From the NCBI GenBank assembly GCA_934645175.1, contig CAKUDE010000004.1:1-64000 (forward strand): DNA of 64,000 bases, in the 5' to 3' direction. The notes below the pieces were generated by a model. The model worked only from the letters and a program-made list of their open reading frames with translations. It ran no database searches and was not told the DNA's origin. Position numbers and translations under genes: made by a program. The DNA comes from an uncultured Oscillospiraceae bacterium (GTDB lineage Bacteria; Bacillota; Clostridia; Oscillospirales; Oscillospiraceae). This document shows positions 50,524-59,870 of this stretch, in pieces. Position 1 is the first letter of the stretch; every line of letters starts with the position of its first letter.

Positions 50524-51720
50524 TCACTGGTGCTTTTCCCGATACTCGCTTGGTGTACTGCCGACATAGGCTTTGAACACCCTTGAGAAATGACTGGCAG
50601 AGGAAAAACCGAGATAAGAACCGATGGCGGTCAAGGGTTTATCCGAATAGCGGAGGAGGCGCTTTGCTTCCTCCGTTTTTTCTTTCAGAATGAAGTCAGT
50701 CAGCGTTTCGCCCGTTTCCTCTTTGAATTTCCGGGAGAGATAGGAGCGATTCAAAAAAAGCTCCTCCGCCATTTTCTCTGCGGTGATAGCCTCAGACATA
50801 TGGTGCTGAATATAGTTCGCCACATCGATGGTCAGCTTGGACGGCTGTTTGCCCAGCCGCAACCGCTCTACACGCTCGGTATAATCCAAAACCATTCGAT
50901 ATTGAAGATTCAGAATATCTGAGGGAGAGGACAGCAGCTCACATTGCTGAATATAGGAATCACTATGGGAAAAGGCATCCTCAACATCCATTCCGCCTCG
51001 GATAGCGGCACGGGATACCAGCGTCACGGTGACGATGAAGGTGTTTTTCTTCTGGCGGAGCTGCTCTTTTGCCAGCACGCCGCCCCGAATGGCAGGTGCA
51101 TGGTTGATCCACTCTTTTAATGCCGCCGTATCGCCTTTGCGAACCATGCGCATCAGTGCCTGCTCCTGATCCAGCGTATTGTGCAGGCTCTGTGCCTCAT
51201 CCACCTTTGCTGACAGCTTCTGCGCAGCCTGCTGCCGCTCTTGCGCCGCAAGCAGCTTTTCCTGATCTGCATCATAGATGGCGATGTCCTTCAAGGACAG
51301 TGTTTCCCCATTCAGGACATGGTTCATCGTACAAAGCATTTGCAGAATACTTTCAAAGGGCATTCGCACAATGCTTTTCATGCCCGCAATAAAGTCCTCC
51401 ATATCATCTGCGGTCACGTCTGCCCGGAAAGCCAGTTCCCGCAGCTCCTGATCCGTTTCTGTGATTTGTCGTGTCGGGCCGATCACAATTTTCGTCTGGC
51501 CGGAATTGACGATCCCGTAGTAATGGAAATGCGGCGTTGTGATATACCCCACATGGGCCTTCACCGCAAAAATCTGCTCCCGGTAAACGGCCATGGGATC
51601 ACGGGGCAGGTATGCCTGTGAATAATAGAATGTCAGGTTCTCTCCCTCAAAGATCCGAACGGGAACGCCGGAAAGATTTCCAATTGTTGTGCAAAGATAG
51701 GGCAAATCGATCTGCATCAT
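50524..51720 (-). CDS. AraC-family transcription regulator of the rhamnoside locus
   Basis: 398 aa. The C-terminal AraC double HTH (about 295-398) includes AEELFLNRSYLSRKFKEETGETLTDFI, then AKRLLRYSDKPLTAIGSYLGFSSASHFSRVFKAYVGSTPSEYRE. The roughly 290-residue N-terminal part is not an obvious cupin; it starts with a PAS-like beta region (PHFHYYGIVNSGQTKIVIGP) and continues helical, presumably the sensor. It is divergent from the transporter gene, so it most likely activates the catabolic operon in response to rhamnose or the glycoside. Confidence 0.92.
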   Translation of the reverse strand: MMQIDLPYLCTTIGNLSGVPVRIFEGENLTFYYSQAYLPRDPMAVYREQIFAVKAHVGYITTPHFHYYGIVNSGQTKIVIGPTRQITETDQELRELAFRADVTADDMEDFIAGMKSIVRMPFESILQMLCTMNHVLNGETLSLKDIAIYDADQEKLLAAQERQQAAQKLSAKVDEAQSLHNTLDQEQALMRMVRKGDTAALKEWINHAPAIRGGVLAKEQLRQKKNTFIVTVTLVSRAAIRGGMDVEDAFSHSDSYIQQCELLSSPSDILNLQYRMVLDYTERVERLRLGKQPSKLTIDVANYIQHHMSEAITAEKMAEELFLNRSYLSRKFKEETGETLTDFILKEKTEEAKRLLRYSDKPLTAIGSYLGFSSASHFSRVFKAYVGSTPSEYREKHQ

Positions 51721-51743
51721 ATTTCCAGCTCCTTTTGGTTACA

Positions 51744-51772
51744 ATTATACCGCACAAGCAACGAAAATGCAA
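51744..51772 (-). promoter_or_regulatory. Sigma-A promoter of the AraC regulator
   Basis: On the minus strand TTGCAT, 17-bp spacer, TATAAT, about 24 bp before the start. The inverted-repeat arm at 51752-51769 lies inside its spacer and -35, so autorepression is possible. Confidence 0.75.
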
Positions 51773-51799
51773 GCGCCGCCATTTTGCTTGTGCTATACT
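51752..51799 (+). promoter_or_regulatory. Operator-like inverted repeat and -10 box of the rhamnoside operon
   Basis: GCACAAGCAA-cgaa-AATG (51752-51769) faces CATTTTGCTTGTGC (51780-51793), the reverse complement apart from a 4-base insertion. The right arm directly abuts TATACT (51794-51799), which has no -35 box at 17 bp, so it looks like an activator-dependent promoter reading into the transporter gene. Confidence 0.6.
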
Positions 51800-51869
51800 A
51801 ATAATCAACAAAGCTGGAGCATCAGACAATTCGTCAGAATGATGCCCACAGAACTTGGAGGAAGTACAC

Positions 51870-53321
51870 ATGAAAACGGGAACGCTTTTAGACCGCAAAG
51901 TATTCCAAAGCAAGGTTCATACGGCGGAAGTAGGACGCAAAGAAAAATGGCTGGGGTATCTGCTTGGCCCCGCCGGTGCGCTGCTGCTCAACGCTGTGCT
52001 TGCTACTTACCTGAATGTCTATTACACAGATGTCCTGAAGTTGACCCATGTCTGGGGCGGCGCATTTTTGGTGGTATTCCCCATCCTTTCCAAAATCGTT
52101 GACGCCATTACCAACGTGGTCATGGGTTATATCATCGACCGCACGCATACAAAGGAGGGCAAAGCGCGGCCCTGGCTGCTGCTGTCTGCGCCGCTGCTGA
52201 CGATCACCGGAATTTTGTTGTTTACCGTGCCCAGCGGCTCTGAGACCGTGCAGGTCATCTGGGTCATGGTGAGCTACAATCTGTTCTACTCCTTCGCCTA
52301 TACCATCTTCAATATGAGCCACAACCTGATGGTGCCGCTTTCCACCCGCAACATCACGGAGCGCGGCAGCCTGTCGGTCTTCAACCAGATCGCTACCATC
52401 ATGATGAGCGGTATTCTGGTGGCGCTGGTATTCCCCATGGTCATCATGCCATTGATCGGCGTGGATAAGGGCAAGTGGATCACCCTGATGTGTGCGCTTT
52501 CCATTCTGGCGCTGCCGCTGACACTGCTGGAATACTACTTCACCAAGGAGCGCGTTACCCTTGAAGAGCGGAATGCGGGCATAGAAAAGACGGTGCCGTT
52601 TGCACGGCAGCTTCGTGCGATTTTCACGGATAAGTACATGCTTATCATCTATGCCTATTTCCTGATCTATACATTTGGCACTTCCATCAAAAATTTGAGT
52701 CTGGTCTATTTCTGCAACTATGTTCTTGGTACTTACAATGACGGCATGACCCAGACGATGATCTCCGTCATCGGTGGCATTCCCATGGGCATCGGCATTT
52801 TTGCCGTGTGGCCGCTGGCCAAGAAATTCGGGAAACGGAATGTGACGCTGGCGGGCTTTATTCTCTATGCCATTGGCGGCGCGATCTGCTGGGCGTTCCC
52901 TACAAATATGACCATCATGCTGATCGGCCAATTCATCAAGAACATCGGCGGACTGCCCTGCGCCTATGTGTTTATGGCGCTGTTTGCGGATGTGCTGGAT
53001 CATCTGGAATGGGAAACCGGCTTCCGCTCCGACGGTGTGGCGATGAGCGTGTATAACATCATTGCCGTCGCTATGGTGGGCGTCTGCACCGGCGTGTTTA
53101 ACGGTCTGCTGGGACATGCGGGCTATATCGCTCCGGAGATCGCGAACGGTGTGACGGTGGCGGCAGAGCAGAGTGCGGCAGTCAAGAGCGTGATCACATT
53201 CGGCTTCGTTGGGCTGGAGGTGTTCACCGGTGTGATTCTTGCGGTGCTGCTGGTGTTCCTCAATGTGGAAAAGGGCATTGAAAAGAAGCAGGCGGAGATT
53301 AAGGCAAGGGAGGAAAAGTGA
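51870..53321 (+). CDS. GPH-family (MelB-like) glycoside:cation symporter
   Basis: 483 aa from ATG 51870 with TTGGAGG 8 bases upstream. Twelve membrane segments; the family signature region [34 protein letters not shown] carries the Asp and charged loop used for cation-sugar coupling. It most likely imports a rhamnose-containing glycoside or oligosaccharide; exact substrate and ion are inferred. First gene of the operon. Confidence 0.9.
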   Translation: MKTGTLLDRKVFQSKVHTAEVGRKEKWLGYLLGPAGALLLNAVLATYLNVYYTDVLKLTHVWGGAFLVVFPILSKIVDAITNVVMGYIIDRTHTKEGKARPWLLLSAPLLTITGILLFTVPSGSETVQVIWVMVSYNLFYSFAYTIFNMSHNLMVPLSTRNITERGSLSVFNQIATIMMSGILVALVFPMVIMPLIGVDKGKWITLMCALSILALPLTLLEYYFTKERVTLEERNAGIEKTVPFARQLRAIFTDKYMLIIYAYFLIYTFGTSIKNLSLVYFCNYVLGTYNDGMTQTMISVIGGIPMGIGIFAVWPLAKKFGKRNVTLAGFILYAIGGAICWAFPTNMTIMLIGQFIKNIGGLPCAYVFMALFADVLDHLEWETGFRSDGVAMSVYNIIAVAMVGVCTGVFNGLLGHAGYIAPEIANGVTVAAEQSAAVKSVITFGFVGLEVFTGVILAVLLVFLNVEKGIEKKQAEIKAREEK

Positions 53322-53324
53322 AAT

Positions 53325-54080
53325 ATGAAAAAGCCCTTGAAAATCGTAATCATTGCTGCCGCCGTACTGGTCGTGGCTTCTTTGACGGGGTTGGTGATCA
53401 CCGGCCTGAAAATCGGCTGGGGACCGTTTGCATTCCTGCATACATGGGATGCGGATGTGGAGAAGATCCAGCAGACCTATCCCGCAGAGGAAAACCAGAA
53501 CAGCATCATCTTATATGGAGCATCCAATTTCCGAATGTGGACGGAGATGGAGAATGATCTGCCGGAATATCGGGTGCAGAACCACGGCTTCGGCGGCTGC
53601 ACGGATCAGGATCTGATGCACTATGCTGACAGGCTGCTTTATCCCTACCATCCCGCCATTGTGTTTTTCCAGACAGGGTCGAATGACTATGTTTCCCTAA
53701 AGGGGACGGACGAGGAAAAGGTCGCCGCCTGCATGGACTATAAAAAGCAAATGTTTGCCGAGATCCATGACCGGCTCCCGGACGCAAAGCTGGTGGTTAT
53801 GAGTGGCCTGCTTCTGCCGGGGCGCAGCGAATACCGGGAACTTACCGAGGAAATCAATCGGGCGTTGGAGACGCTCTGCGAAGAAACGGACTACCTCTGG
53901 TTTGTGGACGCATCGGCGATGACATGGGACGGGCAGCGTTATGCAGATGCACTATTTATCAAAGACGGCATTCACCTGAACCACGAAGGGCAGCTTTTGT
54001 GGATGCGGGATTATATCCGTCCCATGATCGAAACTCTGGTTTCTGAATTTGATTTGACACAGGTGCAAAAGGAGGACTGA
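53325..54080 (+). CDS. SGNH/GDSL-type esterase with N-terminal membrane anchor
   Basis: 251 aa. An N-terminal hydrophobic helix (IVIIAAAVLVVASLTGLVI) makes it exported or anchored. SGNH blocks: LYGASNFRMW (catalytic Ser in the G-x-S-N variant of block I), NHGFGGCTDQD, FQTGSNDYVSL (block III Asn) and DGIHLNHEGQ (block V Asp/His). Probably removes acyl groups from the glycoside outside the membrane. GGGAGG precedes the start, 3 bp after the symporter stop. Confidence 0.88.
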   Translation: MKKPLKIVIIAAAVLVVASLTGLVITGLKIGWGPFAFLHTWDADVEKIQQTYPAEENQNSIILYGASNFRMWTEMENDLPEYRVQNHGFGGCTDQDLMHYADRLLYPYHPAIVFFQTGSNDYVSLKGTDEEKVAACMDYKKQMFAEIHDRLPDAKLVVMSGLLLPGRSEYRELTEEINRALETLCEETDYLWFVDASAMTWDGQRYADALFIKDGIHLNHEGQLLWMRDYIRPMIETLVSEFDLTQVQKED

Positions 54081-54082
54081 GA

Positions 54083-56644
54083 ATGCAGGCCATTCGACTG
54101 AAAACAGAGCATCTGAACAATCCTATCGGCGTAGATTTTACAGCGTCCTGCCTGTTCTGGAACTGTGAGGGCGGCAAAAAGCAGACTGCCTATCAAATCA
54201 TCGCTGTAAATGATGCCGGGACGATCCTTTGGGACAGCGGCAAGATAGAAAGCTCCTCCATGCGCGCCCAATGGGGCGGGAATCCTGTCCCGCCGAAAAC
54301 AAAGGTTCTCTGGAAAGTGCGCCTTTGGGATGAAGCGGATGCCGTCGGCGATTGGGCGGAGAGTACCTTTGAGACCGGCATGGATGCATGGAAAGCGAAG
54401 TGGATCACCGGCAATTACCGGGTGAACAAAAAAGAACGCTATCCTGTGGACTGTTTCCGAAAGACATTTCATGTGTCCGGCATCCAAAAGGCACGGCTGT
54501 ATATCACCGCCTGCGGCCTGTATGAAGCGAAGCTGAACGGGCAGCGCGTCGGTGATTTTATCTTCGCCCCCGGTATCACGGATTACCGCAAACGGGTGCA
54601 GTATCAGACCTATGACGTGACCGGTCTGCTGCAAAGCGGCGAAAACGCCCTGACGGTGCAGCTTGCCGATGGTTGGTATCGGGGCAGCACCGGCGCATGG
54701 GGGCTGAAGAACCAGTATGGCACGGAAACAAAGCTGCTGGCACAACTGGAGATCATGCATATAGACGGCAGCGTGCAGACCATCATCACCGACGAGAGCT
54801 GGGATTGGAGCAATGACGGTCCCATCCGCTTTGCCGACAACAAGGACGGCGAAGTGGTCAATGCCAGCAATGTCCCCTCGTATCAGGGAAAGGCGAAGGT
54901 CACAAGCCATCCTGTTACGCCGACCGCCTCCAATAATGTTTCAGTCACGGAGCATGAGCGCCTGAAGCCCGTCTGCATCACGACTCCCTCCGGCAAAACC
55001 GTTCTGGACTTTGGGCAGAACATTGCAGGCTATGCGGAATTTACCGTGAACGCTCACGCCGGACAGAAAATAAAACTGCGTTTCGGCGAGTTGCTGGACG
55101 CAGACGGTGAATTTACTCAGAAGAATATCCAGTGCTCCAACAAGAAAATCACCACGCCCTTGCAACAGGTCATTTACACCTGCAAGGAGGGGGAAAATCA
55201 TTATAAAACCACCTTCGCCATCTTTGGCTTTCAGTATGTACTGGTAGAAACAGATGTGGCGTTTCAAGCGGAGAACTTTACCGCTATTGCGGTGTATTCA
55301 GATATGGAGCGCACGGGCTGGTTTGAAAGCTCCAATGCGCTGCTCGATAAATTCGTGGAAAACACCGTCTGGAGCGCCAAGAACAACCACGCAGACCTGC
55401 CCACCGACTGCCCGACCCGGGAGCGGCACGGTTGGTCCGGTGATGCACAGATCTTCTGCTCTACGGCAAGCTATCTCTTTGATTATCTGCCCTTTGCCGA
55501 GAAGTATCTGAATGATCTCTATGACTGGCAGGCGAAAAGCGGCTGTCTGCCGCAGATCGCGCCGGAGGGCGGTACGGACTTTTATATGCGAGCCATGAAT
55601 GGCTCCGTCGGCTGGGCCGATGCCGGTGTGCTGATGCCGTATGCACTTTGGAAGCGGTACGGCGACACAGAGGTTTTGAAGAAATATCTGCCCGGAATGC
55701 GGCGCTATGCAAAATTTATGCAGAACCGCTGCGGAAAGTGGTATCCCACTGCCAAGCATACCGGTCTGCACGGTGAGGATCGAAAATACTTGTCCAACTA
55801 CGGACAGGCCTATGGCGAGTGGGCAGAGCCGGAAAGCGTCCACCACATGACATGGAAGGACTGCGCTGTACCCCACCCGGAGGTGGCTACGGCCTACACC
55901 GCTCATGTGATGGACTGCATGGCGGAAATCGAAGCGGCGCTGGGCAACGAGGCAGAAGCAAGCACCTATCGAGAATTTGCCACCGGCTGCCGCAGAAGCT
56001 ATCAGGCACTGCGCCGGACGCCCGCCTATTCTCTGGACACCGACCGGCAGGCGCAGCTTGTCTGTCCGCTGGCTTTTGACTTGCTGGATAAAAAGCAGAC
56101 AGTCTATGCCCAAAAGCGTCTGATTTCTGCGCTGGAGCATTTCTCATGGCACATCGGTACGGGCTTCCTGTCCACGCCGCTGATTCTGGATGTTTTGGCG
56201 CATATCGACTTGGAGGCCGCCTACCGACTGCTGGAAAACGAAGAAATGCCCGGCTGGCTGTTTATGCCAAAGAGCGGAGCCACCACGATCTGGGAGGCTT
56301 GGGAAGGCAACGCCACGGAAAACGGCGGAATTGCGTCCCTGAACCATTATTCCAAAGGCGCTGTGGTTGCGTGGCTGTTTGACACCATGTGCGGCATTCG
56401 CGTGGACGGAGAGAATCATTTTGTGATTGCGCCGCATCCCGGCGGACACTTTACGCGAGCCAAGGCCGTTTATAACAGCGTGTACGGCAAGGTAGAAAGC
56501 GGATGGGAAATAAACAACGACAGCGTAACTTATACCATTGTCATTCCGGCAAGCTGTACCGCCACGGTGCTGTTGCCAGGTAAAGAAGCTAATGCGTTCA
56601 GCGCCGGAACATACACATTTACGGAGATAAGAAATGGATATTGA
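54083..56644 (+). CDS. GH78 alpha-L-rhamnosidase, cytoplasmic
   Basis: 853 aa. Beta-sandwich N-terminal domains include DVTGLLQSGENALTVQLADGWYRG; the (alpha/alpha)6 catalytic domain starts near residue 420. The family motif DCPTRERHGWSGDAQIFC carries the acidic residues, and MPKSGATTIWEAWEGN the second catalytic region. It hydrolyses terminal alpha-L-rhamnosides. No signal peptide, so it acts on imported substrate. The stop lies 11 bp inside the GH3 gene. Confidence 0.95.
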   Translation: MQAIRLKTEHLNNPIGVDFTASCLFWNCEGGKKQTAYQIIAVNDAGTILWDSGKIESSSMRAQWGGNPVPPKTKVLWKVRLWDEADAVGDWAESTFETGMDAWKAKWITGNYRVNKKERYPVDCFRKTFHVSGIQKARLYITACGLYEAKLNGQRVGDFIFAPGITDYRKRVQYQTYDVTGLLQSGENALTVQLADGWYRGSTGAWGLKNQYGTETKLLAQLEIMHIDGSVQTIITDESWDWSNDGPIRFADNKDGEVVNASNVPSYQGKAKVTSHPVTPTASNNVSVTEHERLKPVCITTPSGKTVLDFGQNIAGYAEFTVNAHAGQKIKLRFGELLDADGEFTQKNIQCSNKKITTPLQQVIYTCKEGENHYKTTFAIFGFQYVLVETDVAFQAENFTAIAVYSDMERTGWFESSNALLDKFVENTVWSAKNNHADLPTDCPTRERHGWSGDAQIFCSTASYLFDYLPFAEKYLNDLYDWQAKSGCLPQIAPEGGTDFYMRAMNGSVGWADAGVLMPYALWKRYGDTEVLKKYLPGMRRYAKFMQNRCGKWYPTAKHTGLHGEDRKYLSNYGQAYGEWAEPESVHHMTWKDCAVPHPEVATAYTAHVMDCMAEIEAALGNEAEASTYREFATGCRRSYQALRRTPAYSLDTDRQAQLVCPLAFDLLDKKQTVYAQKRLISALEHFSWHIGTGFLSTPLILDVLAHIDLEAAYRLLENEEMPGWLFMPKSGATTIWEAWEGNATENGGIASLNHYSKGAVVAWLFDTMCGIRVDGENHFVIAPHPGGHFTRAKAVYNSVYGKVESGWEINNDSVTYTIVIPASCTATVLLPGKEANAFSAGTYTFTEIRNGY

Positions 56645-58964
56645 AAAAATTTTGAAGCAGATGACACTGAAGGATAAAATTGCTTTGTGTACTGGAGCGG
56701 ACTTCTGGCACAGCAAAGCGATGGAGCAATATGGTATCCCCGCTTTTACCATGTCGGATGGCCCCCACGGGCTTCGCTGCCAGTACGGGGAGACAGACAT
56801 GATTGGCATCAATAACTCCCTTCCCGCCACCTGTTTCCCCGCCGCCGTTACCGCCGGGGCAGCTTGGAACCCGGAGCTTTACGCCGCCATGGGAGCGGCC
56901 ATCGGCGAGGAGGCTCTGTCACAAAAGGTGGATGTGGTGCTGGGGCCCGGCTGCAATATCAAGCGGAATCCCATTTGTGGGCGAAATTTTGAATACATTT
57001 CGGAGGATCCTTATCTGACAGGCTGGCTTGCCGCCGCCTTCATCCGCGGCCTTCAGGGGGCAGGCGTCTCCGCCAGCCTGAAGCACTTTGCCCTCAACAA
57101 TCAGGAATACAAGCGGCAGAACGGCGACAGTCAAGTGGATGACCGGGCTATGCGGGAACTCTACCTGGCTCCGTTTGAAATTGCCGTGAAGGAAGGAAAA
57201 CCGGACACGGTGATGTGCTCCTACCCAAAAATCAACGGTGTCCATGCCAGCGATAACCACTGGTTGCTTACCCAGATCCTGCGGCTGGAATGGGGGTTCG
57301 ATGGCATGGTAGTTACCGACTGGGGGGCGCTCAATAATCGCATCAAGGGGTTTCAAGCGGGGTGCGACCTGAATATGCCCGGCGGTTCCAAATTTATGGA
57401 GAAGGCAGCGTTGGAAGCAGTGAAGAACGGGGTGCTGGACGAGAAAGATGTGGACACCTCTGTAAGGCGTATTCTCCGGCTTGCTTTCTCGGCACAAAAG
57501 AGGATTAAAGGCGGTTCCTTTGATGCGGATGCCCACCACGCCCTGGCCTGCCGGGTGGCGGAGGAAGGGGCAGTGCTGCTGAAAAACGATGGGAAAATTC
57601 TGCCGCTGAAAGAGAGTCAAAGTGCTGCAATTATCGGCTACATGGCCAGAAAAATGCGCTATCAGGGTTCTGGCTCCAGCCACATCAATCCCACCAAGGT
57701 CATCAATCCTGTGGATGCTATGCCAAACCTGCCCTTTGCCTCTGGCTATGATGAGCAAGGAGATACCACCGACGCCCTTATCCTGGAGGCGGTGGCGTTG
57801 GCAAAGCAGGTAGAGGTCCCGATAGTATTCACCGGTCTACCTGACCGCTATGAGTCAGAGGGCTTCGACCGGGAGAACATGAGAATGCCTGAGGGACATC
57901 TGCGGCTTATTGAGGCCGTAGCGGAGGCCAACCCGGACACTGTGGTGGTGCTGCTGGGGGGCGCTCCGATGGAGTGCCCCTGGGCAGACAAGGTACGGGC
58001 CATCCTCTTCCTGGGGCTGCCAGGACAGGCTGGAGGCGAAGCCTGTGCGAACCTGCTTACCGGCAGAGCCGTTCCTGGCGGTAAACTCACCGAGAGCTGG
58101 CCCATATCCTACGTTGATGTGATTTCCCGTGAGACTTTTGGGCAACGGAACACCGAATACCGGGAGAGTATGTATGTGGGCTACCGCTACTACGATAAGG
58201 CGAAGAAAACTGTCCGGTGGCCCTTTGGCTATGGTCTGAGCTATACCACTTTCAATTACTCTGATCTGAAAACGGAAGGCAAAACCGTCACGGTCACTGT
58301 ATCCAACACAGGTGCGGCTACCGGGGCCGAAGTAGTCCAGCTCTATGTCCGCCCGCCCCAAGATGGAGTCCATCGCCCGGTGCGGGAGCTGAAAGGCTTC
58401 CGGAAAGTGCTTTTGCAGCCGGGAGAAAATAAAACAGTCTCTTTTGTGCTGGATGACCGCTCCTTTGCCCTCTGGCAGGACGGCTGGAAGATCCCCGCTG
58501 GGGTTTACGGTGTGGAGGTGGGCGGATTGACCGCAGACATCCATGTGGAGGGTGAAGCCCTACCCGCCCCAGACTGGCAGGCTGGTAGTTGGTATGAGAC
58601 TATGGAAGGCGCTCCCACACGGCAAGAGTGGGAGACTGCGATGGGGCATCCTGTACCCGTCACCCCGGGACCGAGAAAAGGACAGTTTACGCTGGACAAC
58701 ACCTGCATGGAAATGAAGGATCACTCCTTCATTATGAAGGTCCAGTACAAGGTGACGGAGCACATCATCGCCAAAAGCTTTGGAGGCAAAAAGAACTGGT
58801 CCGACCCCTCTTATAAAATGATGATCACCTGCGCCGTCGATTGCCCTCTCCGCGCCACTGTCATCAGCTCCGGGGGAGCTATGAGTGACCGTTTAGCTTT
58901 AGGAATGCTGGAAATGGCCAACGGGCACTTCTTCCGGGGAATCCGGAAAATGATAAAGGGATGA
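56634..58964 (+). CDS. GH3 beta-glucosidase-type glycoside hydrolase
   Basis: 776 aa. N-terminal GH3 barrel with SDGPHGLRCQY, KHFALNNQEYKRQ and the nucleophile Asp in MVVTDWGALNN. The alpha/beta sandwich domain includes LPLKESQSAAIIGYMARKM and a later GAPMECPW. A fibronectin III-like domain is marked by RWPFGYGLSYTTF and GAEVVQLYVRPP. The roughly 140 residues after it are an extra C-terminal region (PAPDWQAGSWYETM to the end). No signal peptide. Removes beta-linked glucose (or xylose) after or before rhamnose is released. Confidence 0.93.
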   Translation: MDIEKILKQMTLKDKIALCTGADFWHSKAMEQYGIPAFTMSDGPHGLRCQYGETDMIGINNSLPATCFPAAVTAGAAWNPELYAAMGAAIGEEALSQKVDVVLGPGCNIKRNPICGRNFEYISEDPYLTGWLAAAFIRGLQGAGVSASLKHFALNNQEYKRQNGDSQVDDRAMRELYLAPFEIAVKEGKPDTVMCSYPKINGVHASDNHWLLTQILRLEWGFDGMVVTDWGALNNRIKGFQAGCDLNMPGGSKFMEKAALEAVKNGVLDEKDVDTSVRRILRLAFSAQKRIKGGSFDADAHHALACRVAEEGAVLLKNDGKILPLKESQSAAIIGYMARKMRYQGSGSSHINPTKVINPVDAMPNLPFASGYDEQGDTTDALILEAVALAKQVEVPIVFTGLPDRYESEGFDRENMRMPEGHLRLIEAVAEANPDTVVVLLGGAPMECPWADKVRAILFLGLPGQAGGEACANLLTGRAVPGGKLTESWPISYVDVISRETFGQRNTEYRESMYVGYRYYDKAKKTVRWPFGYGLSYTTFNYSDLKTEGKTVTVTVSNTGAATGAEVVQLYVRPPQDGVHRPVRELKGFRKVLLQPGENKTVSFVLDDRSFALWQDGWKIPAGVYGVEVGGLTADIHVEGEALPAPDWQAGSWYETMEGAPTRQEWETAMGHPVPVTPGPRKGQFTLDNTCMEMKDHSFIMKVQYKVTEHIIAKSFGGKKNWSDPSYKMMITCAVDCPLRATVISSGGAMSDRLALGMLEMANGHFFRGIRKMIKG

Positions 58965-58970
58965 ACGAAT

Positions 58971-59870
58971 ATGCCGAGTCTATTTGCACACGCAACCAAT
59001 CTGGTGTTCCGCTGTATGCCGCAGGACAAGCCGGGGCAGCTCCACGACTATGCGGCAGAGCGAAAACGAAATGACCGCAAGCCTCCAAGACCGCCCAAGG
59101 GCGTGACTGTCCGGCTTGGTGAATTGGATGGGCTGTCGGCGGAATTTATTCAAAAAGCCGGCAATCAAAAGGGAACGATTTTCTACATTCACGGCGGTGG
59201 ATTTACCGTTGGCTCTGCCCGGGAACGGCGCGCGATCTGCCAGTATATCACAGCCAAATACGGCTATAACTGCGCGAGCTTCAACTACCGCCTTGCCCCG
59301 GAAAATCTGTGGCCTGCTCCGCTGGAGGATTGCCTGACCGCCTATGCCGCACTCCTGAAAACCGGGGTTTCCCCGAAGAATGTCGTATTCATGGGAGAAA
59401 GTGCAGGCGGTACTTTGGTGCTGTCCTTGGCGCTGTTGCTGAAGGAAAAGAAGCTTCCTCAGCCACGGGCATTGGTAGCGCTCTCCCCCTGTGTGACGCA
59501 GGCTGACCAATTTCCGTCCTACACCCAAAATGCGGCAACAGACTATATGCTCCGCACTGCCGTAGCGGAGGGAAAGATCAAAGTGGTATTCGGCAGCCGG
59601 GCCAATGATTTGGAGTATCTGCGTCAGCCGACCATCTCGCCGTTGTACGGTGATTTCAGCGGGCTTCCGCCGGTGTTCTTTTCTGCTTCTGACACAGAAG
59701 TGCTGCTGGATGATTCCAAGGTGCTGTATGAAAAGCTGAAAAAGCAGGGACACCAAACGGCACTGGATATTCGTCATGGTGTCTGCCACGCATTTCAGGT
59801 GTTTACGGCCATGCCGGAGGCAAAACAGGCACTTGCCGTCGTATTTCGCACATTGGAGGAATGGCTATGA
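58971..59870 (+). CDS. Alpha/beta-hydrolase acetyl-esterase-like enzyme (HSL family)
   Basis: 299 aa. Oxyanion-hole motif FYIHGGGFTVGSA (HGGG), nucleophile Ser in VVFMGESAGGTLVLSLAL, catalytic Asp in FFSASDTEVLLDD and His in RHGVCHAFQVF: a complete triad of the hormone-sensitive-lipase group. It is cytoplasmic and probably removes acetyl or other short acyl groups from the imported glycoside. Second esterase of the operon. Confidence 0.92.
   Translation: MPSLFAHATNLVFRCMPQDKPGQLHDYAAERKRNDRKPPRPPKGVTVRLGELDGLSAEFIQKAGNQKGTIFYIHGGGFTVGSARERRAICQYITAKYGYNCASFNYRLAPENLWPAPLEDCLTAYAALLKTGVSPKNVVFMGESAGGTLVLSLALLLKEKKLPQPRALVALSPCVTQADQFPSYTQNAATDYMLRTAVAEGKIKVVFGSRANDLEYLRQPTISPLYGDFSGLPPVFFSASDTEVLLDDSKVLYEKLKKQGHQTALDIRHGVCHAFQVFTAMPEAKQALAVVFRTLEEWL

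Noticed and set aside
51888..53441. 517-codon open frame antisense to the GPH symporter
   Set aside because: Rich in His/Gln/Arg as expected from reverse-reading membrane codons; the forward frame is a full transporter.
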